A DNA stretch of 64,000 nt from Verrucomicrobium spinosum DSM 4136 = JCM 18804 (GTDB lineage Bacteria; Verrucomicrobiota; Verrucomicrobiia; Verrucomicrobiales; Verrucomicrobiaceae): NCBI RefSeq assembly GCF_000172155.1, contig NZ_ABIZ01000001.1, forward strand, positions 4,869,105 through 4,933,104, written 5' to 3'. A program made the translations under genes and the position numbers. Within the stretch, counting starts at the first letter, position 1. Each line of letters begins with the position of its first letter. Below the pieces are notes generated by a model that ran no database searches, was not told where the DNA came from, and worked only from the letters and a program-made list of their open reading frames with translations. Below are positions 43,574 through 51,830 of the stretch, piece by piece.

Positions 43574-45814
43574 TCACAACCTCACGGTGGGCTGGATGGC
43601 ATTCTCATCCTGCCCGGCAAAGATGTCCTTGATCGTCATCTCCGCCTTCTCCTCGGTGAAACGCCCCAAGGCCCCCTTCATCGTCGTGAACACATCCGGG
43701 AAGCTGGCCTTCACATCCCGCTCACAGTACTTGTCTGACTTCAGGTCAAACAACCGGTAGATCGGACCGTTCTGGCCGGGGGTCATCACCAGCTTGAACC
43801 GCTCCGTACGCAACACCCGCTCCTTGGTCTTCAGCACATCTTCCTGGTACTTGTCCTTGAGCACAAAGTGGAAGTCGAAATCTGGATCGATCATGGTCGT
43901 CTCGTCCATCGGAGGGATGTAAAGAGGCTCCTCACCCGGGATCTTCCTGCGGAAGAACAGGTAGCTGGTCTCTCCATACCAGGCCAGAGAGAGGTCCGCC
44001 TTGGGGTCGTGCAGATACGGCACCAGGCTTTTACCTTCGAACCGGGCTTCAGCAGGCTGGCCCACCAGATCCAGCAGCGTGGGGGCAAAGTCCACCGTGC
44101 GCACCAGCTTGTCCACCGTGCGCCCTGTCAGGGCGGGATCCAGCCCTGGCACGCGCATCACCAGGGGGATGTTGTTGCTTTGGTCGCCGCCATTAAAGGT
44201 GAGCCCATGGCCGAACGTCACGTTGGGCTCGAAAAGGTCGTCCCCATGGTCACCGGTGATCATCACCACCGTGTTGTCCTTCAGCTTCGTGGCATCCAGT
44301 GCCCGGACGATGTTGCCCACGCAGTCGTCAAACATGCGCACACAGCCGTCGTAGATGCCGTTGATCTGATCGACCTCCTTCTTCGGCAGCTTCTCCCACT
44401 TCTTGCCGATGTCCACATCGCCAATGAACTCGTCCACATTCAGCCCCAGCATGTGCTTGTGCGGGCCTTCATATTTGGGATCCGTCCAAAGCTCCGCGTA
44501 CTCACGGGGAGTCCGGTACGGCAGGTGGGTGCAGGAGTAGAAAGCAAAGATGACGAACGGCTTCTCATCCTTCTCGCGACTCTGGAGACGCTCGATGACC
44601 TGGTTGGTCACCACGTCCGGCGTCATGAAATTGGCGAAGGACTTCAGCTTGGGGAACAGCCAGTGCCCCACCCGATTGTCGAAGAACAAGGGCAAGATCT
44701 GGTGGTGCAGGTACACCACCTCGCTCATGTACACTTTGAAGTTGTCAAAGTCGGAGACGATCACGTCCTTGAACCCCATGGGCAGTTCGTTGAAGCCGCA
44801 GGCACACCAATCACCAATCACCGCCGTATCGTAGCCTTGGGCCTTCAGCGTGGCCGCCAGCGCCGGCACGTTGGCATTGGCCGTGTCCACCTGCTGCTTG
44901 TTGGGGAACATGTGCTGAATGCCGTGTGTGTGGGGATACTGGGACGAGAACATCGTCGTCAGACTCTCCAGAGTGGAGGCGATCGGCGTGAAGCACTTCG
45001 AAAAGTTCACCCCTTCCTTGGCCAGCTTGTCGATGCTGGGTGAGGTGGGCCGGAAGTAGCCATTGCAGCTCAACCGGTCTGCGCGCAAGGAGTCCGAGGC
45101 GATGATAAGGATGTTCTTGGGCTTCAGCTTGGGCGGCCCTACCTCCTCCACAGGGGCAGCGTCACGCACAAACCCGTGACCCGAGACCACAAAGGCCACC
45201 AGAATCGCAATCGGACCAATCACTGGCCAAGGGAAAAAACGAGGGTTCTTCTTCCAGGCCTTGCGAAGCTCCAGAGCGTAAAATGCCACGCAGATGGCCA
45301 GAGCCACCGTAGGGAAGATATAGAGCACAAAGAACTGCGCACCGCCCTGAATGGCACCCCCAAACCACTCGCCAAACTTTCGGTACCCCTGGTCGAAGTA
45401 GCTGAAGTCCCCAAAGTACGGCTTGTTGAGCATCAACCGGAAGATGAAGAACCCGTACAAGACACCCGAGAACAGCAGCGACCGCCAGACCACGCCCCAC
45501 CTGCCGAAGGTCTGGAAACGTTGCCAGACCAGCACCAGAGGATAGATCACCAGCACGTACACCAGCGCCACCAGGAGGTAGCCCTTGAGCACCTCCACGT
45601 TGCTCCAGAGCAGGTAAAACCAGTGGTCCACCATGGCCACCTCAGTGAATCGGTTGTTAAACGAGTAGGTGTTGCCAGCAAAAGTCAGCAAGGCGTTCAC
45701 ATACAGGCCCACGAGCGTGGCCAGCACAGTGAGGACCACGAAACGAAAAACCGTCTTGCGGCTGATCTCCTTACGGGAGGATGGGAGGGCGGCGGGCTCA
45801 GCAGTCTTGCTCAT
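43574..45814 (-). CDS. Membrane-anchored sulfatase-fold enzyme (LtaS/phosphotransferase-like)
   Basis: Starting at MSKTAEPAALPS gives 746 residues. Five or so N-terminal transmembrane helices (about 20-235, including FVVLTVLATLVGLYVNALLTF and LLVALVYVLVIYPLVLVW) precede an extracytoplasmic alkaline-phosphatase-superfamily domain beginning ILIIASDSLRADRLS near residue 260. Metal sites include ASDSLR and TGDHGDD. The sulfatase signature C/S-x-P-x-R is missing: the equivalent stretch before SSQYPHTHG reads ASTLESLTTMF, with Ser or Thr as the likely nucleophile. This architecture fits phosphoglycerol or phosphoethanolamine transferases better than a true sulfatase. The product is unknown. Confidence 0.8.
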   Translation of the reverse strand: MSKTAEPAALPSSRKEISRKTVFRFVVLTVLATLVGLYVNALLTFAGNTYSFNNRFTEVAMVDHWFYLLWSNVEVLKGYLLVALVYVLVIYPLVLVWQRFQTFGRWGVVWRSLLFSGVLYGFFIFRLMLNKPYFGDFSYFDQGYRKFGEWFGGAIQGGAQFFVLYIFPTVALAICVAFYALELRKAWKKNPRFFPWPVIGPIAILVAFVVSGHGFVRDAAPVEEVGPPKLKPKNILIIASDSLRADRLSCNGYFRPTSPSIDKLAKEGVNFSKCFTPIASTLESLTTMFSSQYPHTHGIQHMFPNKQQVDTANANVPALAATLKAQGYDTAVIGDWCACGFNELPMGFKDVIVSDFDNFKVYMSEVVYLHHQILPLFFDNRVGHWLFPKLKSFANFMTPDVVTNQVIERLQSREKDEKPFVIFAFYSCTHLPYRTPREYAELWTDPKYEGPHKHMLGLNVDEFIGDVDIGKKWEKLPKKEVDQINGIYDGCVRMFDDCVGNIVRALDATKLKDNTVVMITGDHGDDLFEPNVTFGHGLTFNGGDQSNNIPLVMRVPGLDPALTGRTVDKLVRTVDFAPTLLDLVGQPAEARFEGKSLVPYLHDPKADLSLAWYGETSYLFFRRKIPGEEPLYIPPMDETTMIDPDFDFHFVLKDKYQEDVLKTKERVLRTERFKLVMTPGQNGPIYRLFDLKSDKYCERDVKASFPDVFTTMKGALGRFTEEKAEMTIKDIFAGQDENAIQPTVRL

Positions 45815-45954
45815 TTTGGGGGCGGGAGTCTGTAACAAAAGGTCCAGGTGACGATTGCGTGACAATTGCCCAAAGTCAACCCCGGCCCTGTGAGCGGTTT
45901 GCCCAGCCAAAATGTTAATTTTCACTCACAACATCACCAAACACCAAACCGCAG

Positions 45955-47562
45955 TCAGCGGAAAGTTGCACCAGTGTCCCGCGGCAACTGAGCCGGACGG
46001 CACGTCCGGACTACACCCAACGCGCGGGCCAGCACATTCTCCGTGATATGCTGCACCCGCTCATCCACCCCATGGGGTCGGCTCCAGTGCGACCATGGCA
46101 GAATGTGCCCCGGCGGGCTGCTCAAGGCCTGCGGCCAATAGATCGTCGCGGCATTGAAGACAATGTTCCCCGCTGGCCCCGGAAACACCGTTGCCGTCCA
46201 GTGGGCGGGAGAGTCGCCACCACGCCAGGAGGTTCCCTCAGCCACCACCTCCAGCCCCGGCAGCCCGGCCGGAGCCCCATGGTGCTCCCAGCCCACCAGC
46301 CCCGGAATCGAGTCTCCAGACTTCATCCCCGTTCCGGCAAAAACCCAATGCTCCGGCTTCGTGCATGTCCAGTCTCCCCCGCCATTGAAGGGGACGATGG
46401 ACCGCGCGCCGATTATCAGGCTCTCGTCGGGCCCCAGCCGTATCAGTTCCTTGGGAAACACTTTTCGCTCAGCCTCAATCTCCGCATCGGTCAGCCCCCC
46501 AAACAACCCGGCCCGGCTGATGATTCGCCCTGCCGCTCCCTTCGTCGAAGGCTCGAATGGGCTGACCGCAAACACGGAGTTTCCGCAGAGCCAGAGGGCA
46601 CTGGTGCCACCGGCGATGGCCTTTGCCACCGCGTCATATTGCCGCACATCCCAGTATTCATCGTGGCCCACGCTCAAAAAGGCCCGGCAACGGGAAACAT
46701 GACTGGGCAGCAGAGTGTCCACGTTGGAGCCATACGTCACATCGTACCCTCGCTGCTCCAGCCAGTAGGCCGCAGGAAACTCCCACAGAAGAAACTCACC
46801 AGACCCCACCGACTGCGGAGCATCAAAAATCTGCGCGTACTTGCCGTAGGGACGGTCAAAGCTCACCGCCACATCAAACGCATGCGCCGCCCGGGGATCA
46901 GTGTACAACGAGTAGTTGTCTGGCCAGCGATTGTAAGCCTGCCACGTGTTGTCACTGCACTGAAAGAGCAGGTCCGCCTTGCGATCATCCTTCACGATGA
47001 AGATGACGTAGCTCTGCCACCACGGCTGGTCCTTCCCGCCAGGCAATGTGGTCAATCGCCCCAGATACACCCCGCTCAGCCAGTCCTCAGGAATGGTCAA
47101 AGAGAGGGAGGGCTCCCATCGGCATTCGCGAAGCCGCCGCGGCCCCACCCCCGGATCCGTCTGCACCTCGCCTGCGATCGGGCCATAGGTCGCCATCAAC
47201 CGGGCTCCACGCCCCCCATAGTATCCCGTGCGGAAGATTTCGACTTTAAACGGACACGCGGGCCTGGTGCTCACCATGATGTCCAGCGTCTCGCCCGCCT
47301 TCACCGACTGACGGGAGCAATACCCTTCGATCATGGGGGAGCGGAAGCCTTTGGTGCTGTCCAGCCGCACCCGGGTGAGCTGCCAGTCTCTCGCCCCCTC
47401 CCGGGCATTCTCCACCTGCACGGGATTCAGTTGAGCGTCAGACTTCGCCCCCTCTGAGGCAGCAGCGACACTCCCGCCCCCTGTTGAGGACACCAGTGCC
47501 GTTGCCATACCGCCTGCCGCAGTGGCCGTGGTACGGAGGAAATCACGTCGTTGTGGAGCCAT
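45955..47562 (-). CDS. N,N-dimethylformamidase beta-subunit-like protein, Tat-exported
   Basis: Starting at MAPQRRDFLRTT gives 535 residues with a twin-arginine signal. An Ig-like stretch (VKAGETLDIMVSTRPACPFKVEIFRTGYYGG, about 70-110) precedes a glutamine-amidotransferase-like catalytic fold, with YNRWPDNYSLY, SFDRPYGKY, the DVTYGSNVDTL loop and FLSVGHDEYWD, all characteristic of the DmfA2-type domain. In true dimethylformamidases this subunit hydrolyses DMF with an iron centre and a small partner subunit; no partner gene is seen here, and export is unusual. The Urt/Fmd operon for amide use starts 2.9 kb away, but the substrate here is not established. Confidence 0.82.
   Translation of the reverse strand: MAPQRRDFLRTTATAAGGMATALVSSTGGGSVAAASEGAKSDAQLNPVQVENAREGARDWQLTRVRLDSTKGFRSPMIEGYCSRQSVKAGETLDIMVSTRPACPFKVEIFRTGYYGGRGARLMATYGPIAGEVQTDPGVGPRRLRECRWEPSLSLTIPEDWLSGVYLGRLTTLPGGKDQPWWQSYVIFIVKDDRKADLLFQCSDNTWQAYNRWPDNYSLYTDPRAAHAFDVAVSFDRPYGKYAQIFDAPQSVGSGEFLLWEFPAAYWLEQRGYDVTYGSNVDTLLPSHVSRCRAFLSVGHDEYWDVRQYDAVAKAIAGGTSALWLCGNSVFAVSPFEPSTKGAAGRIISRAGLFGGLTDAEIEAERKVFPKELIRLGPDESLIIGARSIVPFNGGGDWTCTKPEHWVFAGTGMKSGDSIPGLVGWEHHGAPAGLPGLEVVAEGTSWRGGDSPAHWTATVFPGPAGNIVFNAATIYWPQALSSPPGHILPWSHWSRPHGVDERVQHITENVLARALGVVRTCRPAQLPRDTGATFR
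45990..46014 (-). repeat. REP-like hairpin inside the 3' end of the dimethylformamidase-like gene
   Basis: On the minus strand, GTAGTCCGGACGTGCCGTCC followed by GG: the GTAG head plus a CCGGACG/CGTCCGG-type palindrome. It lies within the last codons of the gene and so recodes its C-terminus. Confidence 0.45.
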
Positions 47563-47969
47563 GGCAAACAAGAGGGAGGAGACGCGGTTGAGACTTCGGA
47601 GCAGCGGCTTCGCGCGTGAGCCACACCGCCATCATCCCTACGGCGTGAAAGGCAGGACTTTGTCCATGGGTACAGGGAAATCACCCGACCCCGCGCCTTT
47701 TTCCACGCCCACATGGATTCTTGGCCCGGAAGGCGGGGGACACGATTCTGCGGCACACCCTCTGCTACTTTGGCCGGCATACTTGGGGTTGAACCTCAAC
47801 CTCAAGCCCTCTCACCCCACCTCACATCCCCCTTCGCATAGCGACCGGCCTTTCTCAGGCAAAAGGATCGGCAGCTCATGTCCTCCGTCCCAGCGTGTCT
47901 CTCGGCCAGACTCGTACTCAAGGTCCACGTCCATGACCACGCAACACCAAGCCCCAGACGGTCTCGTTC
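47563..47969. other. Divergent intergenic region
   Basis: 406 bases between the Tat-exported protein and the NrtA-like gene. No gene, strong promoter match or hairpin family member was recognised. Confidence 0.5.
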
Positions 47970-48902
47970 ATGAACGCCCCTCTCACACTTTCCACTGGCT
48001 TTGTTCCCTCCCTGGAGGCCATCCCCCTCCTGGCAGCCACCCGATCCGTTGGCGCCCCCTGGCGCATGCACCCCTGCCCAAGCTATGGCCGGATCATTCG
48101 CCACCTCCTCACGGGCGAACTCGCCGCCGGGCTCATCCCTTGGGAACTTGGCGTCACCGAACTCGTCACCAAACCAGGGCAGAAAGGCCAGTGGAGCGTG
48201 CCACTCGTCGTGCATGCCTGTCCCATGGAACTGGTGCTCACGCCCAAGGCCATGAAGACGGTGTATCCCCCGCGGAATCGCAAAGCATCATCAGAATCCA
48301 AGCGGCTGGTCTTCGGCATTGAGGCCCGTTGCTCGCTCACCCGCTATCAGATCCTGACCTGGCAGCTCCAAGTCGCCGGCAAACTCCTCGATCCTCCCGC
48401 ATTCAAGGTTCTGCCCATGGAGCTCCTCCGCAAGGGGTTGGAAGCAGGCACCATCGACGGCATGGTGGCCCCCACCCCTTGGGGCATGCAGGCCGCAGCA
48501 GAAGGCAGTGGCAAGATCGACCCAGGATTCGAGCCCGGAAAATATGCCCAGGAGGTCGTCCTCTTTTGCCAGCGGGATCTGGCAGAGACATTTGCCGCCC
48601 CTTTGGCCGCCATGCCTGAGCTCCTCCAGGCACAACATGAGCGACTGGCCGAGGAATCTGAGTTCATGAAAGAAGCCGTCGCCATGGGCGAACTCGGTAC
48701 CCCGCGTTGCGATCCCGCCCAGCTCCGCCAGTCCGCGCGCCTTCACCTCTATAGGGTCCCCCAGCGAGACTTCCAGCCCGATCAAGCCTGGATTGAAAGG
48801 GAGCTCAAGCTCCTCACCGAACGCGTCCCTCTCGGTGAAGGTCTCTTTGATCTCGATGAAATGACAGAACAGCTCGCGCCACCTTGTGGCGTGGCGAGGT
48901 AG
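47970..48902 (+). CDS. Leaderless NrtA/CmpA-like substrate-binding protein
   Basis: The 310 residues start straight into the fold (LSTGFVPSLEAIPLLAAT), with no signal peptide or lipobox. The NMT1/nitrate-type periplasmic-binding fold is suggested by SYGRIIRHLLTGELAAGLIPWELG, ARCSLTRYQILTWQLQVAG and GTIDGMVAPTPWGMQAA. Because it is leaderless it probably works in the cytoplasm, like the nitrate sensor NasS, which is also NrtA-like, rather than as a transporter component. No NasT-like partner or permease of the nitrate type is adjacent. Downstream come a LysR gene on the other strand and the urea/amide operon. Confidence 0.72.
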   Translation: MNAPLTLSTGFVPSLEAIPLLAATRSVGAPWRMHPCPSYGRIIRHLLTGELAAGLIPWELGVTELVTKPGQKGQWSVPLVVHACPMELVLTPKAMKTVYPPRNRKASSESKRLVFGIEARCSLTRYQILTWQLQVAGKLLDPPAFKVLPMELLRKGLEAGTIDGMVAPTPWGMQAAAEGSGKIDPGFEPGKYAQEVVLFCQRDLAETFAAPLAAMPELLQAQHERLAEESEFMKEAVAMGELGTPRCDPAQLRQSARLHLYRVPQRDFQPDQAWIERELKLLTERVPLGEGLFDLDEMTEQLAPPCGVAR

Positions 48903-49077
48903 CAGGGCGAAAAAGGTGCCAACGTTCAACGTTCAAACTTCAAACTTCAACCAAAGGGCAGATGGCGTCAGAGCTCTCGCGTGCGACCAAGGCGACACCT
49001 ACGAACCTGATGCGCATGCGCCAGCCGGGAGAAAGCCTACCCATGGCAAACCTTCCGGGTTCATGAGACAACTCACG

Positions 49078-49152
49078 CCGCCCACTGCCCACTGCCCACT
49101 GCCCACTGCCCACTGACGCACTGACGCACTGACTCACTGACGCACTGACTCA
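49078..49152. repeat. Microsatellite: CCCACTG and ACGCACTG units
   Basis: About five tandem CCCACTG units followed by several 8-base units of the type ACGCACTG/ACTCACTG, ending four bases before the LysR stop codon on the minus strand. Shorter TTCAA-type repeats lie at 48918-48948. Confidence 0.75.
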
Positions 49153-49156
49153 CCGG

Positions 49157-50092
49157 CTATTCCTGCGCCACCATCTCCACCAGACTCAAAAACACCTCCG
49201 CAGCCCAGCTCAGCTCCGTCTGGCCGGACCAATGGGCCGCACACGTCATCTGCGCCCGTGGACCAGACATCTCCAGATGAACCAGCTGGCCCGCCGCGAC
49301 CAATTTTGATGCGGCACGCTCTGACAGCAGCGCGATCCCCTGCCCTACGCGCGCCAACTCCCGCACGGCTTCAATCCCGGGCAAATGCCAGACTCTGGCC
49401 GACTGTCGCTGCCCCGGCGTCAGCTTGCGTTCCAGAAAGCACCTCACGCTCGTGGCGCAACTGGCCAGCATGGGCTGCTGCTCAAACACCGTCGCATCCA
49501 CCTGCGGCCTCCTTGCCAGGGCGTGAAATCCCGCCACATACAGACCCAGGGTATCCTGCACCAGATCACGCCGCACCACATCCGGTGAACTGCGAGCCTG
49601 CCAGGTGAGCAGGAGATCGAGCTCCCCAGACATGAGCTGGTGCAGGGCGCGATCATCTTCACTGTCCCCAAGCACCGGCTCGAAGATGGCCATGGGGAAA
49701 CACTCCATAAAGTCCGGCAGCACACGGGGCAGCATCGTGACGCTGAAAGTCTCGGGCATGAGCACCCGCAGCTTGCGCGGATTCCCCTGCACGATCGCCA
49801 CCTCTTTGCGGAGGCTGGCCATCCGGTTGAGCACCTCCTCCGCCAGGGGCGTCAGGCGCATGCCCGCCCGGGTCAGGGTCACTCTTGGCCCGTGACGTTT
49901 GAAGAGATTGCAGTCAAACTCCTCCTCCAGCGTCTTGATGGCATGGCTCACAGCTGAGGGCGTGAGATTCAGGCGGTCAGCCGCCGCGACAAAACTCGAC
50001 GTCTGGGCCGCAGCCAGAAAGACCTGGAGCCTCCGGGAATCAATGGCACCAGACTCGACCGGGCTGGAGGTGGGGGGTGGAAGGACGCTCAT
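49157..50092 (-). CDS. LysR-family transcriptional regulator
   Basis: From the ATG at 50092, 311 residues. The N-terminal winged helix (about 20-80) reads RRLQVFLAAAQTSSFVAAADRLNLTPSAVSHAIKTLEEEFDCNLFKRHGPRVTLTRAG, the LysR pattern with an MetR/NodD-like tail. The rest is a PBP2-like effector-binding domain. It is divergent from the urea/amide operon, with 337 bases between, so it is the obvious candidate regulator of that operon; the inducer is unknown. A spaced inverted repeat GCATCAT..ATGATGC lies at 50112-50146, close to its own start. Confidence 0.9.
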   Translation of the reverse strand: MSVLPPPTSSPVESGAIDSRRLQVFLAAAQTSSFVAAADRLNLTPSAVSHAIKTLEEEFDCNLFKRHGPRVTLTRAGMRLTPLAEEVLNRMASLRKEVAIVQGNPRKLRVLMPETFSVTMLPRVLPDFMECFPMAIFEPVLGDSEDDRALHQLMSGELDLLLTWQARSSPDVVRRDLVQDTLGLYVAGFHALARRPQVDATVFEQQPMLASCATSVRCFLERKLTPGQRQSARVWHLPGIEAVRELARVGQGIALLSERAASKLVAAGQLVHLEMSGPRAQMTCAAHWSGQTELSWAAEVFLSLVEMVAQE

Positions 50093-50429
50093 CCGCAGCA
50101 AAATTCATGTTGCATCATGGGACCCATGGCACCGCAAGGATGATGCCATGAGCGTGACAAGGTACAGCAGCAGCATTGCCCTCTTGCAGATTCACGCCTG
50201 CCATGCAGCGAAATTCGGCCGCCCCCACTTCGTCCTCTACAGGATCCCACGTTGAATTCTTTTCAGCATGTCACGGCTGGCACGGCAGGATAGCGGCACG
50301 CCCGGTGCTTGGTGATGCGTGCCAATCGAAATTACCGCCCCGGTCCATCTGGGACGGCTTTTGAGGAGGCCTCGATTCCCGGTCATTCTGGATTCGATGA
50401 AACAGCAAACCGTCACCTAATCTAACTAG
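50093..50429. other. Divergent control region between LysR and urtA
   Basis: 337 bases. An inverted repeat GCATCAT (50112-50118) with ATGATGC (50140-50146) and a 7-codon upstream ORF (50397-50420) are seen. No riboswitch was recognised. Confidence 0.5.
50397..50420 (+). other. Seven-codon upstream ORF copying the urtA start
   Basis: ATGAAACAGCAAACCGTC and then ACC TAA encodes MKQQTVT. Its first 15 bases, counting the preceding G, match the real urtA start region at 50429 (GATGAAACAGCGAAC) at 14 of 15 positions, 33 bases away. It may be a local duplication or a leader peptide. Confidence 0.4.
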
Positions 50430-51659
50430 ATGAAACAGCGAACTCCAAGTCTTCATCGCAGGTTGCTCCCGGTCGTCGGGCTCCTTGCGTTGTCTGCCAT
50501 CACAGCCTCCGCCAAGCCGCCCACATCCGAAGTGAACACCACCGGTCTCGCCGTCACTGATGACACCGTGACCGTAGGTCAGCTTCACTCCGCCACGGGC
50601 ACAATGGCCATCAGTGAAACCGGCTCCATCCAGGCCGAACAGCTTGCCATTGACCAAATCAACGCCATGGGCGGCGTGCTGGGCCGGCAGATCAAGGTCA
50701 TCAAAGAGGACGGCGCCAGTGACTGGCCCACCTTCGCTGAAAAGGCCAAGAAACTCCTGGTGAGCGACAAGGTCGGCACGGTGTTCGGATGCTGGACCTC
50801 CGCCTCGCGCAAGGCAGTGCTGCCAGTCTTTGAAAAGGAGAACGGCATGCTCTACTACCCTACCTTCTATGAAGGTCTGGAGCAGTCCAAAAATGTGATC
50901 TACACCGGCCAGGAGGCCACGCAGCAGATCATCGCCGGCCTGGACTGGATCGTGAAGGAGAAGAAGGCCAAGACCTTCTACCTCATCGGTTCTGACTACA
51001 TCTGGCCCCGCACCTCCGCCAAGATCGCCCGCAAGCACATCGAGAATGTGATCAAAGGCACCGTGGTGGGTGAGGAGTACTACGCGCTGGGTCACACCCA
51101 GTTCGGGTCGCTGATCAACAAGATCAAGCTCAAGAAGCCGGACGTGATCTACGCCATCGTTGTGGGCGGTTCCAATGTGTCCTTCTACAAGCAGCTCAAA
51201 GCAGCGGGCATCACCAGCGCCAAGCAAACACTCCTCACCATCTCCGTCACGGAAGATGAGGTACTCGGCATCGGCGGTGAAAACCTCGTGGGCTTCTACT
51301 CTGCAATGAAGTACTTCCAGAGCCTCGACAACGACAATAACAAAGCCTTCGTAAAAGCCTTCAAGGACAAGTACGGCGCCAACAGCGTGATTGGTGACGT
51401 GACCCAGGCGGGCTATCTCGGCCCGTGGTTGTGGAAAGCTGCGGTGGAGAAAGCCAACAGCTTCGACATCGACAAGATCGCGGCGGCCTCGCCCGGACTT
51501 GAGCTGACCACCGCCCCTGAGGGTTATGTGAAAGTACACCCCAACCACCACCTGTGGAGCAAGCTCCGCATCGGTCAGTGGGGCTCAGACGGTCAGGCCA
51601 AGGTGCTCTATGAGTCCGAGCTGATCGAGCCCGATCCGTTCCCCAAAGGCTATCAATAA
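50430..51659 (+). CDS. urtA: Urea/short-chain amide ABC transporter, substrate-binding protein
   Basis: This 409-residue periplasmic protein has a signal peptide ending near ITASA. The body is a UrtA/FmdD/AmiC-type Leu/Ile/Val-binding fold: TVGQLHSATGTMAISETGSIQAEQLAIDQINAMGG, VFGCWTSASRKAVLPVFEKENGMLYYPTFYEG and LIGSDYIWPRTSAKIARKHI are all characteristic of urea or short-amide binders. It is followed by two permeases, two ATPases, formamidase and FmdB, so amides such as formamide or acetamide are as likely as urea. FmdD in Methylophilus is the closest functional parallel. Confidence 0.92.
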   Translation: MKQRTPSLHRRLLPVVGLLALSAITASAKPPTSEVNTTGLAVTDDTVTVGQLHSATGTMAISETGSIQAEQLAIDQINAMGGVLGRQIKVIKEDGASDWPTFAEKAKKLLVSDKVGTVFGCWTSASRKAVLPVFEKENGMLYYPTFYEGLEQSKNVIYTGQEATQQIIAGLDWIVKEKKAKTFYLIGSDYIWPRTSAKIARKHIENVIKGTVVGEEYYALGHTQFGSLINKIKLKKPDVIYAIVVGGSNVSFYKQLKAAGITSAKQTLLTISVTEDEVLGIGGENLVGFYSAMKYFQSLDNDNNKAFVKAFKDKYGANSVIGDVTQAGYLGPWLWKAAVEKANSFDIDKIAAASPGLELTTAPEGYVKVHPNHHLWSKLRIGQWGSDGQAKVLYESELIEPDPFPKGYQ

Positions 51660-51830
51660 GCCCCCCATTTCTCCGCCCTCCCTGCCCGCCGCGGCTGTTC
51701 GCCTGAAAGCGGTCGCGGCCCAGGCAGGGGGCGGCGGAGACCCCTCCCCTTCTCTCCGCCCTTTTTTCCCTTTTGCTCCGCCCGGCCCTCCGGCGCGCTC
51801 ACCCTCCCCCACATTCAACTTTCTCCACCT

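Noticed and set aside
43574..45814. Annotation as a true sulfatase
   Set aside because: The C/S-x-P-x-R formylglycine signature is missing.
50270..50429. Guanidine (ykkC-type) riboswitch before the urt operon
   Set aside because: Such riboswitches often precede urea/guanidine genes, but none of the conserved blocks could be found here.
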